Shown piece by piece: positions 12,760 through 26,000 of a stretch of 64,000 nucleotides of DNA (the stretch's first letter is position 1; each line of letters begins with the position of its first letter). This stretch comes from Typha latifolia (lineage: Eukaryota > Streptophyta > Magnoliopsida > Poales > Typhaceae). The DNA lies in NCBI GenBank assembly GCA_019914945.1, contig CM034101.1, positions 15,325,188-15,389,187 on the forward strand, in the 5' to 3' direction. The notes below the pieces were generated by a model. That model searched no databases. It had not been told where the DNA came from and saw nothing but the letters and a program-made list of their open reading frames with translations. The position numbers were made by a program, and so were the translations under genes.

Positions 12760-13190
12760 TGGATAATAAGAACGGGTTATCGGGTAAGGCAGGTAATTCA
12801 AATTTATACGATATGTTCGGGTTATAAAATAATTTAATCGTGTTACAAAAGAAATTCATGTTATAAATGAGATCAAAAGATAATTAAATTATTTAGGTTA
12901 TAATTAAATTATTATGTCATAAATAAATTAGCAGGTCGGATCGTAAATATATTACATACATCATAAATAGGTTTATTGGGTAAACAAAGCTATTCAAATT
13001 TATATAAATTATTCAAATTATTAAAGGATTTAATCATGTTATAAATAACTCTTTTGATATTAATAAATAGATTATTGGATTATAATAAGGTTAAGCAGAT
13101 CTACTCGTTTAAGACTGGTATCAGCTATTAAAATAAAATTCATTTAAAGCATTGGGATCTGGATGGGACCAAAAATTGACACCTCTGCTA
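12760..13190 (-). mobile_element. Relic of the same hAT-like MITE family as at 17286
   Basis: Phrases such as ACGGGTTATCGGGT, GGTTATAA and TCATAAATAAATT recur in the same order as in the reverse complement of the intact element at 17286-17811. The right edge, ending in TTGACACCTCTG, resembles an hAT terminal repeat. The left end and target duplication are not recognisable, so the copy looks old and truncated. Confidence 0.4.
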
Positions 13191-13238
13191 ACGCCTAGAA
13201 TATCTGAGTGCGCAACAAGAAGATCCCATGTAGCCCCT

Positions 13239-13259
13239 ACTGTAAGAATTTCTTACAGT
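13239..13259. repeat. Near-perfect palindrome, 10-bp arms
   Basis: ACTGTAAGAA and its exact complement are separated by one T. It is isolated in the intergenic spacer; no function is evident. Confidence 0.7.
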
Positions 13260-14424
13260 CGGCAATCATTGCCAAGTGCCAAATCATTAGCTACTTCATA
13301 CTTTGAGCGAATCAGCTGCTGACAGGTTAACTCGAAGGGGGCTGCATAGAATCCCTTCCAAATCTCTAGGCACGAATTAGAGATATGCGTGAGAAAAGTA
13401 ACACACGTAGGTGATTTTACGTGTGTTTGACACGGAAGTTAGGTTGCAATTTTGTTTGACATACCAAAATGGATAAAATAGGAGGCGTATTTACAAAGGG
13501 ACTGATCACAAAAAATAGTAAAAGAGTGTGTTTAATAAAGAGCTGTTCAAGAATTAAAAAGAAAACTATAGCCTTTGGTCAGATTGTATTATGGGATATG
13601 GAGCGATGTGACAGATTATTTATCTTTTTCTTATGTAGCAAGATAAATCAAATCCTAGCAATTCATATGCTTCATATCACCGGGGCTTGAATTATATGGT
13701 ACGAGAGACGGGAATTACGCATCTCAAGCTTCGTATACGTCAACCTAAAAATAGGGTGCAAATAAGACGAGCTCAAGCTAGTTGCTAGCATCGAATCATA
13801 TCCAATTATTCACTGTTAAATCTTTGTACCCTCTTTTGACGGAAAGGTGAGCTGGTGAAGACTGTGCACGAAACTTCGTGCCACGGTAGAATCGCCTGGG
13901 ATAAAAAGTTTCCGATGGGATCCCTGCCGATCGCCCCACCTATCATTAGATTCTGTCTCTCTGGGAACAATGACGTCCCCGCGATGTGGTTGCTCACTCT
14001 CACACTCTGTGGTCATGAGAAGGTCTGACCCTCAATGATGGAAACATGATTTGACTGCTTGATTGGGCTCGAGCGACACGACAAAATAATGTGGCAGGGC
14101 CCCACGTAGTAGAATTATGCGGACTACGGCTAACAAGTGGCAACCCAGCATCCCAACTTGCACTCGGTATACCAACGGATAAATGAACAGGACCAGGAGC
14201 AGACGACGATAGCCGTGGGCCGGGGAAAGGTACAGTCAGTCAGTAGTAAGCAACTTAGGCTCAACCACCACCGTGGAATCCAAATGGCAAGAGATTGAGC
14301 TCTACGTTCCTTGTCTTGTGTTCAGTTCCGAACAAAGTAGCAGACATATGCAGATGCTCGTATACTGGACTGGAGGAGCATGTAGAATAGGCTTTTGGTT
14401 TACCCCTACATATATTGGCCAAGG

Positions 14425-14511
14425 CCAATCCGAAGCTCTTTCGATGCGAGGTAAATTCTGGTTAACCTCGCGCCGATCGAAGTCCAATCCGAAGCTCTTT
14501 CGATGCGAGGG
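14425..14511. repeat. Direct repeat of a 27-base segment, 59 bases apart
   Basis: The segment CCAATCCGAAGCTCTTTCGA plus GCGAGG occurs at 14425 and again at 14484. Between the copies lies TTAACCTCGCGCCGATCGA, nearly the reverse complement of the end of the unit, so the block is also partly palindromic. It looks like a local rearrangement product. Confidence 0.75.
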
Positions 14512-14598
14512 TAACATAACTAAGTGCAAAGATAAATTGTAGTTTACATTGAACCTCTAGCTTGACGACATGAGGTTCATCCCCCTTCCCTCTTCTTC

Positions 14599-14620
14599 TT
14601 TTTTTTTTTTTTTTTTTTTT
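14599..14620. repeat. Poly(T) tract
   Basis: About 22 consecutive T within a longer pyrimidine-rich run; no adjacent retroposed gene was recognised. Confidence 0.8.
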
Positions 14621-15057
14621 CTTTTTTGGCCCCCTCACGATGCAATTGCAGTCTGCTCCTTCGCCACCTGTCTGTCCAACTCCTCGTCTTTGATGCACCG
14701 CAGTCTACTCGAACTTGTCCTATCAGCGAAGTATTTTGACATATATGGAGCTATGTGTCTTAGGCTCAACTTCAAGTAAAACCCGAAATTAAGCTGCTAG
14801 TGAGTCACGTATACCTCACAAAATAGGAAAGGACCCTTTTTCTGATTGAGACACAATTAGATATTTCACAGATCAAGATTTCATAAATTAATGACAGTTT
14901 GTACAAATACAACAACTAAAAATATTGCAGACCGAGATGTTCTACAAAAAATTCTTGTGATTTTACAACCTATCACATATAAGCAAAACTGACTCGATGT
15001 TCTATAAATATCATAAAACCACCATCTTTATATGTCAGGTAATGTGATAAAAGGAAA

Positions 15058-18000
15058 TTAACCGGTAACAATACCTGCAAGAACATCACTCTTCCCTCTT
15101 GCAAAGATAGTGTAAACAAGGCGGATAGCATCAAGCCAACCATCGAGCGACTCCCACGTGTCCGCAACCTGTATCAGAATAGAAATAACAGAAGAAAAAG
15201 ATGGCCAAGTTAAAAAATGATAACATTATCACCTACAGGAACAAAATAAAAGCCAACACTTATTCAGTGGCAACAGAAATTCAGGCACATGAGAGAACCA
15301 AAATATTATCACAATATTTTATCTCCTCACCCATCATCATTGAGAAATACAGCGTTTCAAAATTTTAATAGTGATAACAAGTAAGTCATTGTTAGCATCA
15401 TAATTTATTTCAATGCTACATTTTGAAGCCCAATTGAAGTATACCTGAAGGTGGTTAACTTAATACTTAAAGGACAGAGACACCCTTTATGCCAAAGATA
15501 AGGTGCTTATAAAGCAAGTTATTCCATAAACAAGGTGCGAACTGGAGAAGTTCATATACACCCACAAATTACTGGGATTTTCTTTTTGTGCAATCATCTT
15601 GAAATGCCGTTCATAAGCCAAAAATGAAAAACAAAAGAACTTGTATGATGCTGATATCATGTTAAAAATGGTATTTCTATAAGCAATATTCAAGAGGAAT
15701 ATGGGAAGAGTTTGAGTAAATGTAAGCTTTTTGAATGTTGTATATGTACAGCACCAGCAAGACACATTCAATCACAAGAACACATAGATGAAGTATGATT
15801 TTCAGATGATATGAGCCACAAACATCTTGATATTTTCATGGTGTAAAATAGCATTCAACAGAAACCTCAGGACTGAGTTGGATGATCATATCTTGCAAAT
15901 TGCAATCTTCAAGATTAATTTAGTTGTTGCACTTGCTCTTTTGACTATCTTAAACTAGTTCAGCTAAGCTGGCTTAGAGTCCTAATAAAAAATAACTAGA
16001 TTTGCTAGTCCGTAAAACCAACAAGTTCAAGCCACAAATTAACCAATGCTAGACATACTTATAGCTACACTAATAAGATTCTGTAAATTTTTTTTTTTCT
16101 GGTGAGTGCTACAGGAAGACAATTGTCAGATTTTGGAAGTTCAATACCCAGCTGTGAAATCAGACCATAGCAGATCAATGGTCAATTCTTATATTCTCTT
16201 CTTTCAACTTTTGTTTTCTCTATTTGTCTGTTTCCTTCTCTTTCATCCCTTTACTACACCAGCCATATGGTGGCACAAATGCACAAGCAATATAATGCTA
16301 TGACATTTCATTCCAATACATCTAGAGTCCTAATGACCATTCAACTGGAAAATTAATATGCAAGCATATGCCCTATTATCACAAACTCAATATCAATTAC
16401 ATTAGTCAGTGAAAATTAGTAAAGTGTGTCTCTCATGATGAAGACAACAGATAATGAAAGAACTCCTGCTAAGTGCTGATACATGACTTTGAAAATAGTT
16501 CAGGAGGAAGCCCTTACCAAGAATACAGGTCCATGAATTGTAACTATACAAAGACCTGCCCCTGGTGGTAGTGTTAGATCTGCACATGCTGAGACAGAGA
16601 CGATATTCACAACATCAACTTTGAATAGTTTTTTATCAATATGTGAAGATCCCTGCGACCTGCTAGAAGGGCTTTCTGATAAATGCTTGTCACTCAGACT
16701 GATCTGAAAAGGTGGGAAAATGACCATTATTATTATTTAAAGATAATAACTGTGAGATGACTACCGTGGTGAATAAGGGAAATAACTTGTTGCTGGAATA
16801 ACATAAGAAATCTGAGCATACAGACAGAAAATATGATGACAAATAAGACTGTTTTTTCTTCAATCTCGATTGGGGAACAAAAATTACCTTATCCAAGTTA
16901 AAATCCCCTTTTTATTTTGACAAGGTTTTTCTAACTAGTAGGCATTAAGCATAAATACGCAAATCCTAAATGTAGGTATACAAGTTCTCACTGTATACAG
17001 CTGTTACATACAAAATGCATTTCAATTGAAATGTGTCGTTAAAATATAGGACTTGATAAATAATGATGCAGAGCTGTTATCCCTCCACCCAGCAGATGAG
17101 CACAGTCTCTACACAGATGGATCACGTCTAAACTATTATACAATGACGAAAAATTGGATAGACAGATTTTCTTTCTTTCCTCTTTTACTTTTCAATCGGT
17201 AATGATAATAAATCAAGTGTGTGATGTGCTGCATCTCCAGCACTCAGATCGGTAATGAGCAAAGGCTAGAACCATGCATCATTCATAGGGATAGCAAAAG
17301 TTGATTCGATCCGATAACCCGACACGGTAACCCGATTTTTAAATAAATTTGGGCTTAGTTTAATCAAGTTCGAGTCATGAATGGATCAACTCGTCTAACC
17401 CGATTATTAAATGGGTTGTGTTCATGTTTATTATCTCAACCTATTTAACTCATTTATGACCTCACCCACCAATTTATTTATGACATGATAACTCATTTAT
17501 GACCCAACTAACTTGTTTATGACCCACTAACTCGTTTATAATCAATAAATAAATAAATAACTCATTTATCATTCAAAAAAACAAAATTTTAATCCGAAAA
17601 AACTTGTTTATAACCTGAAAAATCTCTTTAGAACCCAAATAAATTATGTCACCCGATAACCCGTTTATAACCCACATGACTTGTTTAATAAATGGGTTGT
17701 GTTCGTGTTTAGAATTCTAACCAGTTCAATAAATGGATTATATTCGTGTTTGCAATATCATGACCCGACCTGAACCCAATTTGACCCTATTAGGTCGGAT
17801 TGCCACCCCTAATCATTTATCCACTGCCTAAATATGATGGTATAAATTCAAGAGTTCTCGCCATTGTCTGGACAAGCATGAGAAATGAAGTGCAGGGAAG
17901 AAGACACATTTTGGTGGCTTCAATTACAAAAGCTCTTTCAAGGAAATGTATGGGGCTGATAGACATGATCACTTCAAAATTAGGAAGATAAATTATAAGT

Positions 18001-20039
18001 ATAAAATTTAAAATATACAAGGCAAAGATCTAGAGAAATATAAAATTTAATATAAATTCTACTATACAAGAAAAGGGACACAGAGAAAATATACCTAAAA
18101 CTAAGGACCTAAAGAAGAATAAAATAAAAGAGTAATAGCAATAAAACTTGTATAGTGGATGACTTAATAAGTCATAATGGAGGTCAAATATGCCACCTCT
18201 AAACTTGAGAACCTGGCAAAAGATGTGACCCTAGCTATATATGGAATTTTGGATCAGGCCCAAGTGTTGTATGAAAGTAGACAGGAATTTGCAATTTCCA
18301 TAACCTGGACTGGTCTAAACTCATTAAATAAGGTTTTATTTGGTTTGAGGCTAAGCCTATAACTTGATTAGTTGATCTCATTTTTTAGTCTTGATTTTTT
18401 AGATAGTGAATTTGGTAGATATAAAAAAGATAAAAAAAGATATCTAGTTACTGAACCAGGTTATGAGTCCCTGAACCAGTTCAGAGGGGAGTCCTAAACT
18501 CAAAGCAAACATGACCTAAATAACTTCATCTACCATATTGATGTCATCTTTAGGGAATTATTTGGCACCTAGTCCTACTGGAAATCATGAATTACGATAT
18601 AAAATTAGAAACCTAAGAGAAACTCTTGACCCATTATATTTGTGATAGTAACATTAAACACCCGATGGCCGATGGGCTTACTTTTTTGCATCCAAAACCT
18701 CAAGTGCACTACACAATATAATTAAACAAGTTAAGACCCTTTTGATTAGGGTCCTAGGAGCTCAACTGATTTTAGAACCATATATTGCATCCAACTCACC
18801 TGTTGAAGCGACTCATGATTCAAAACAAACTGTGATCTTTCCCAATCTTTGTGCGGTGCAATCATGTTATTCGCTGGAGGTGCAGTCAAGTACCCCACCT
18901 TGAGGTACGGCAAGGGTAGCTGTTAGAAAGATTTTCATGAGAAAACAGTAAAATAGATCAGTGGATGTGTTTACAAGAACAGAATATAAATAAACCAATT
19001 TGCATAGTCAATTCAACATAAGAAATTCATGAGAAAATCCCTTTTCACAGTATGTAATCTAATATTTATAAGATAAATGACACACTTTGCATTACCATGT
19101 TTTAGATTTCCATGATTGATTTTAAGGACTTTGCATATAATAACCTATTCATTAAGGTTTCATTCACAAGCCCCTATTGCACCACTTTTTGGATAAGGAC
19201 TATAATCCATTGAGAGAGCACAGCATTAGGTTCCAAACAGAGGCTAAGTAATTGTTCATGCATAATTTGCAAAGCAATATTGAAAGCTAAAAGGAATTTA
19301 AATTGTCAAAATATGTCAATTTCCTGATTTTAAAATTTATATAATTTTGCATTTTAATCATTCTTTTTGTTTATATGTTCTTTAAACCTAATTTAACAAG
19401 CAATCTATTGTTAATCTTAGATCAGACTCTTTGATTACGCAGAAGGTAAGCAACAGAGAGTGATGAAAAATGACGGAAACTAGTTATTTAAAGCAAGAAA
19501 AGAGTTATGATCTCTGAGATTTTGACTAATTTTAATACAACAATGCAACCCTAATCTTTGACTGGACACTTTGAGCCTACAGCTCCTCATATGATGTTAA
19601 ACCACCTGAAGCATTTTGTGAGAATAGGTAATGTAAGTCATTTACAATTTTTCTTATAATGCTAGGAATTATTTTTGAAAAAAAGGAGTCATATGCCAAA
19701 GAATAACCTACCTAACCTCTCTCTGTTTATCTCTGTGTGATAATGTGATAGAGCAGTGTTCTGCAAACTTTTGTTCTAGCTATATGACATTGTGAGGTCA
19801 TTGCAAAAAAAAAAATCAGCAAAATGTGGAGAATTATATGCAAAAATCCCCTGATGATATTAAGAAGGAACATAATGAGCAGTCTACTGTGTAATTCTAT
19901 TACAGATATGATGTGACAGAACATGTAATAACATTATCAGTTTTGGTGGAATTACAAACATCTTTAATAATCAATGCATGGGTAATCAAAACTTTAATGA
20001 GTAAAGTCACTTTTTGATGTTCTCTTTAGCTTTATCAGG

Positions 20040-20099
<60 letters not shown>

Positions 20100-23000
20100 A
20101 GTTAAATTTGGTTTAATACTTCATTAATGTGTCATGCTTTAAAGCTAACAGCTCAGGAAATATAATCCCAAAGTAAAGAAATTCAGCAACTACAACTGAC
20201 CATAGAACGCACTAGCCTCAAGGCACTTCGGTAGACCTGTAAATAAGCAAACAAAGTATAAATAGTCTCATCATTACAACAGATAGGAGTCGCCAATAAG
20301 TCAATTAACTTGCAGCAAAGAAAGAACTGACTGTGGATCGCAACAAAATTGAAATATGAAGTTTAATCTCCAGTCCAAAATCCAAATAACAATTACACAA
20401 TAATAGGGTAAATTGCACCTAGGCTGTTTGCGCTTCACCCCATCAAATTTTTTTTTCTACAACTTGACCCTCTCAACCTTTAAAATCATCAAGTAGGTCT
20501 TCCATTAAGATGACATTAGGGTTACTAATAAAAGTTGTCACATGTCAAGCACATGACCTTGGTATTGACCAAAACACCCTCTTCCTCCACCTCTTGTTCT
20601 CCTCCGCCTACATCTATGCAGCTAAGCCTAAATCCCACCATCACCACCATCGCCAAACCCTAAGCCCTAGAGTTTGTCCAAAAAGGAAAATCAATTCCAA
20701 ATATGCTCCCAGTCTATCTCTAGGATCAAGACTACTACATTCATACCTATTGCATAACGGTATAAGAATTATTAACAAATAATATGACGATAATTCAAGA
20801 GAGAGATAAGATGTTATGACTGAAGGGCATTACCGAGTAGTTCGGTTTCAAAGCATGAGCAGCTGCAACATAAATAGCTGACTGACTGTAAAGCTCATTA
20901 GGGGAAACATCTTTCTCATTGACTGGTCTCCCGGTTCTCAAGGTGTCTTCTGCTAAACCGTACTGCAATATAACATATGGAACTATGATTGTATCAATTA
21001 TCAGGAATCAATAATGATAGGCCTCAAACATTCCAAAGAAGTATGGAGAATCTTGTAAAGGCACAAAAACATCATATTTAAGGTGAGTAATGAAATGTAG
21101 ACAGACCAGAACTGTTCCAAGATTGTAAATTGCCCGATGGAAATCAAACTGTAGTTGGATCGCAGCACGGAACTGCAAATATAACTCATATTGATGTCAC
21201 TTATCATAAAAGAGATCACATATATGTATCCAGGATATAATGCATCGAAGTTACAATTTTTTGTGAGTATATCAGATAAAAGCAATCTCGGGAGTATCAG
21301 GCTATGTCAGTATACCTTGCTAATAGCTGTTCTTATAATTGTCTGCTTTTCCCGAACAGGAACAATTGCACTGAGTTCCTGCATCACAAGTTTCTTAGCT
21401 GAAGGTCAACTTAAGTAACATAGAGATAATTCACACGAATAAATATTAGAGATGAGCAAGTCCGTGTCTCATCAAATCTAGAAGCCAGTTAATTATAGGA
21501 GAAGTTGTCTCAATGTACCTGCAGACCAAGCCCCCAGTTATTCAGAGCCTACAATCATAGAAGATGAGAACTCATGAGGGGTCATCAATATAAAAACAAT
21601 ATGCAATTAAAGCACACTTTATCATAAAACCTTTAAATTTTAAATAATTGTCTTAAGAAAAAATAGGATATAATCAACAGATAATTCTTCAAAATTCTTG
21701 GTATCCTATAGAATTTTAGAAGCAAATGGCTTATACACAACAGTGACCATCTAGTGTCAAGAATTACATTCCTCAAAGTCATCTGACTGGATACATCAAG
21801 ATTGTCAAACTGATCAGACTTACTATAAGATGGAAGTTTATTTGATATTCCCATTACCTCAGTCAGAGAACTGTAAGTAGAATGATAAAGGAGATTGAGG
21901 TCATCTAGATAATAATCAAATTAGTGGTGATTTAGGCACGGAAATTTACTTTAGTACCAATTTGTGGACTGACACACAATGCTGGAATCGTGTACATCAT
22001 GTTAGTTAGATTAGTAGTACCACCCCAGTTCGTATACAGTTTTTGACTTTCCAAACAGTAATCAACTAGCATGAGCTTCACTCACATGAACCAGTTAAAT
22101 GAAGAGTAGAAACAAAATTAATTGCAAACTTAATTTGTTTTTGCCCTTGTAGTAAATGGAGTAATCCCTGGAAATAGAAAGAAAGTAATTATGGTCCTGG
22201 GACTAAAAAAGTATTAAATTTACCTGCTCATAATTGAACCAGGGGTCCCATCTTTTTAGAAAGTATCACAGAGAAAATGAAGTAGAGTAAAACTAAAGCA
22301 TTTTACTAATATGGTAAGAAGGTTAGATTATTCGGTTATCTACCAGGAATTCTATGGGAGTATGAGGTAGTTTGATAGCTGAAAAGCATTAGACACTTGG
22401 ACTCTCCAGAAGAATAGGAAAAGAATCTCTAGGTTGCTAATAGGGTAAATTTTCTGTTCATAAGCACTCATTCCAATTATCCGTCCTGCGCTCTAGCATC
22501 GATGACCCGTGAGGCTATTCGACATGTCTCCATAGCCCTTAAGAGAGATATGATCACAAAAGCAACTCTTTTGGAGGAACTTGATAAACTCACAACTCTC
22601 CGAGCTTGATTGAATCTCCAAACTTCTCTTAATGATCTTCTAGAGTTCTTAATGTTGTCATGAAGTCGTACTTCATTCAATGTCTTTTTCTTCCATAATA
22701 AAACAAGGAAACCCAAAACCACTATCAAATCTTCCGGAAATCAATCAAGAATATTTCCAAAATTGTCGAGCCTTTGAACAGCATGTTCAAAGCATTTGAA
22801 CGCAGATTAAAATGCCATCATGCATTCAAGCATATTCAGACACTTGCTCTCAGGCTTTTGCATTTGAACTCCTCCTGTCATTGTTTGAACACATTCTTGT
22901 ATTATCGTCTTTCATTCAAACAGACCTTGTACGTACTTTGAATAGATACTTATGGAATATTGCATTCAATGATTCACTGTGCAGGTTTCAATGGCAATCG

Positions 23001-26000
23001 TCGAGCATTCGAACAGCATGTTCCAAGCTTTCAAAAGTAGGATGAAATCCCATCATGCATTTGAGCAGACATCAAATGTGCTTTGAACGCCTGCTCTCAA
23101 GTTTTTGCATTGAACTCCTGCCACCATTTGAACACCTGTTTGTATTATTATCTTTCATTTGAACGGATGCTCTTGGAAAATTGCGTTCAAACATCTACTG
23201 TAAGCTCAAACATCTTTCTCGACCAGCAGGTTATGGTAAGTAAATTATTTACATCCTTCTAATCTGTCTGCACTCTGCCCACTACACTAACTCAACAAAA
23301 AGATTGCCCTTGTTCATCCCCAAGACGTTATTCAGCTAAGAAAGACAGCATGAAAATTACATTGTGAAATGAGCAGCTAAGAAACAAAATAGCATGGCAT
23401 GAGAACAAAGCTGACCTGAGGACTGTTCCAATTAAGCTGAACAGCCTTCTCATAATTTTTTATTGCCTGCAGTAGAAATGAGTAAGATGTCAGAAGTACC
23501 ACTAACAATTACAATAAGTATGAAAGTTACAATTAACAATATAAGAGATAATCACAAAAAAAGTAATAACAAGCAAGAACGAATAAAACAAAAAATTTAT
23601 CTCAAACAATGACACAAACAAGATAGCAATAGAAATTACCACGAAAATAGGGCAAATAGATCTAAAGAATGACCGCTTACAAACTAATTACAATTGAACT
23701 TATATAAGGCACTCAGCATACATCCAAGATCATGACACAATCGAAATTATCAATATGATTATATGACAACTGAAAAGGATCTTAAGTATGATGCTTGAGA
23801 GTTAAAACTTACTCCACTTGAATTTCTATTAGGGTAGACATCTGTTATCAAATTTCTCATCTCTCCCTCTTGATATAAACTCTTTTCCAAGTTTCCACAA
23901 ACAGCATAAGGGGAGTTCTTCCAAATTTTGCCTTTTGGAACCCTCTTGGTTAGCTGTTGCTCAGCTAACCCAAATTTATAGGAAATGGCTCTTCCTTCAG
24001 TATCCTTCTTAAAGATGACATCACATGTAAGATATTATGTTACTCTCTTGCAACTTTTTCAAGAACTTAGACATCGTTTACTTTAGAAGTAAAGTCAATT
24101 TATAAGTTATATATTCACTTTGGGGAGCATAGCGGTTAGTTGGGCTTCAAAGTTATAGAAATAGTTGCTTTATCCATGACAAAGGTTAAGTATATTGCGG
24201 CAGCAAAAGTGTGCAAAGAGATGATATGATTGAGAAACATGATTGAACTTGGCCTACCATAAGAAGATATCAAATTGCACAACGACAACTATAGTGCAGT
24301 ATATCTTGCAAAGAATTCAACATTTTACTAAGGGACAAAGCATATAGAAATCAGGTACCACTTCATCTACTCATTGCTTGAAGATGGATAATTCATCATG
24401 GGGAAGATCCACAAAAATAAGAATTTTATAAATATGCTAACTAAAGTAGTTCTAATTGGGAAGTTGAAGTCATGTTCAACTTCTTCTGGTCTTTGATAGT
24501 GAAGGTAGAGTTGAGATCCTTGCAGTAGTTGAACAATGATGCACATTGAAGACTCACATCTTCGTATTATCAGTGGAGTCATATTATTTTTCAAGTGGGA
24601 GGTTGTTATAAAATGGAGACCTAATTGGTTTCGCACTTGTCAAAGTTGTTGCATTAATTCCTAGAGGCTTTAGGAATATTTAGGAGTCCTAATCTAATTA
24701 GGATTGCCAATTAGAGGCCTTTCTATTGGTCACTTTCTTTTACAGATTGTCCTTAGGAAAGGAATATCTACCTTATGTGATTTGTTTTAATCCTAATGGG
24801 ACTCTCACATCCCCTCTATGTGATAGGAATGGAGGTTTGACCACTCCATGCTAGTTTATTTATTAGCGTAGGCGACGTTGGGTTGCTAGTGGAGGAGTGG
24901 AGGATTCAACAAAGGAACTAGCCGTTTTTGGATCAGGCGTTTGAATGCTTGGGGAAGCCATATAAATAATAAATAATAACATGGAGGAAATGATAGAGTA
25001 GATGCTTCACATCGTTGAGACATTGGCCAGGATTGAGGTGAGACCAACGGTCGCTTTTGCTAGGGCAGTTGAGGAAGCCCAGATGGGAGGAGTTCAGCTC
25101 CGAGTGACATGTCTAGACTTTTTGAAACACTTTAAGCCTCAAACTATAGCTCGTGCCATAGACTTGGTGTGCATGCATGAGGATAGACTAGCAAGGGGAA
25201 AGCAAACACAAGGTAGGGTGGGGATCTTACCCATATCAAGTACCACGGTAAACCTAGCACCGATCACGTCCAGTCAAAACCTAGGGCATGGACTGATGGC
25301 AAGCCGACTAGTTGGCACGGTACAAGCTTATGTTTTAAATATTATGAGCAAATGTAGGACGACGAGAAAAATGCTTATACTTAACTGTGATGAGAAGTTC
25401 ATTTGTGAACATTAGTGCTAGGGGAAACAACTATTCGTGTCGGTGGTTGAATTAGACTTCCATGACACAACAAATGAAGAGATGGTTGAAGCAACCCTAG
25501 ATGATGTGATGGAATCACCGGAGATCATCTTGCATACTTTACCTGCTGTGTGATGTTGCGTACTGTGTGAATTGCAGGATCCTTGAAAGGAAGGCTAGTG
25601 TCGGTGTTGGTTGTTAAAAATGGAAGCACGCATTATTTTGTGAGCAAGTGGTCATTTGATGGCTTTGGGATAAGATAGAGCTTGGTACACTGTTTTTAGT
25701 ATTGGTGGCTGATGAGAATCAGTAAATTGCAAGAGATTTGTCGTAATGCAGAGGTCAGACTGCATGACTATTGCCTTCTCGTCGATATGTATCCTTTGGA
25801 ACTATAAGGCTTTAATATTAAATTAGAAGTGAAGTGGTTGCAGAGTCTAGGGCAGTCACTTTTGATTATGGAAGTATGACTATGAAATTTCAAATAGTTA
25901 GGAAAAAGTACCAATTGCAAGGTGATATGGGACATACCTTAGGATGGGAAGAGTGGACACATTGTAGAAGATGATGATTCAGAGAGTAGGGATAGGTATT

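Larger units (their letters stand above)
12098..15057. other. Spacer between S40 and HLB1-like genes
   Basis: No gene supported. It begins with the probable S40 promoter and leader, then holds repeat-derived AT-rich DNA (12480-13190), a near-palindrome at 13239, a duplicated 27-base segment at 14425-14511 and a T tract at 14599. The last bases before 15058 are the 3' UTR of the TPR gene on the minus strand. The open frames at 13469-13690 and 14273-14542 show no family features. Confidence 0.5.

Noticed and set aside
20402..20700. Mutator-like element starting GGGTAAATTGCACC
   Set aside because: The opening resembles some plant MULE ends but no matching inverted end or 9-base duplication was located.
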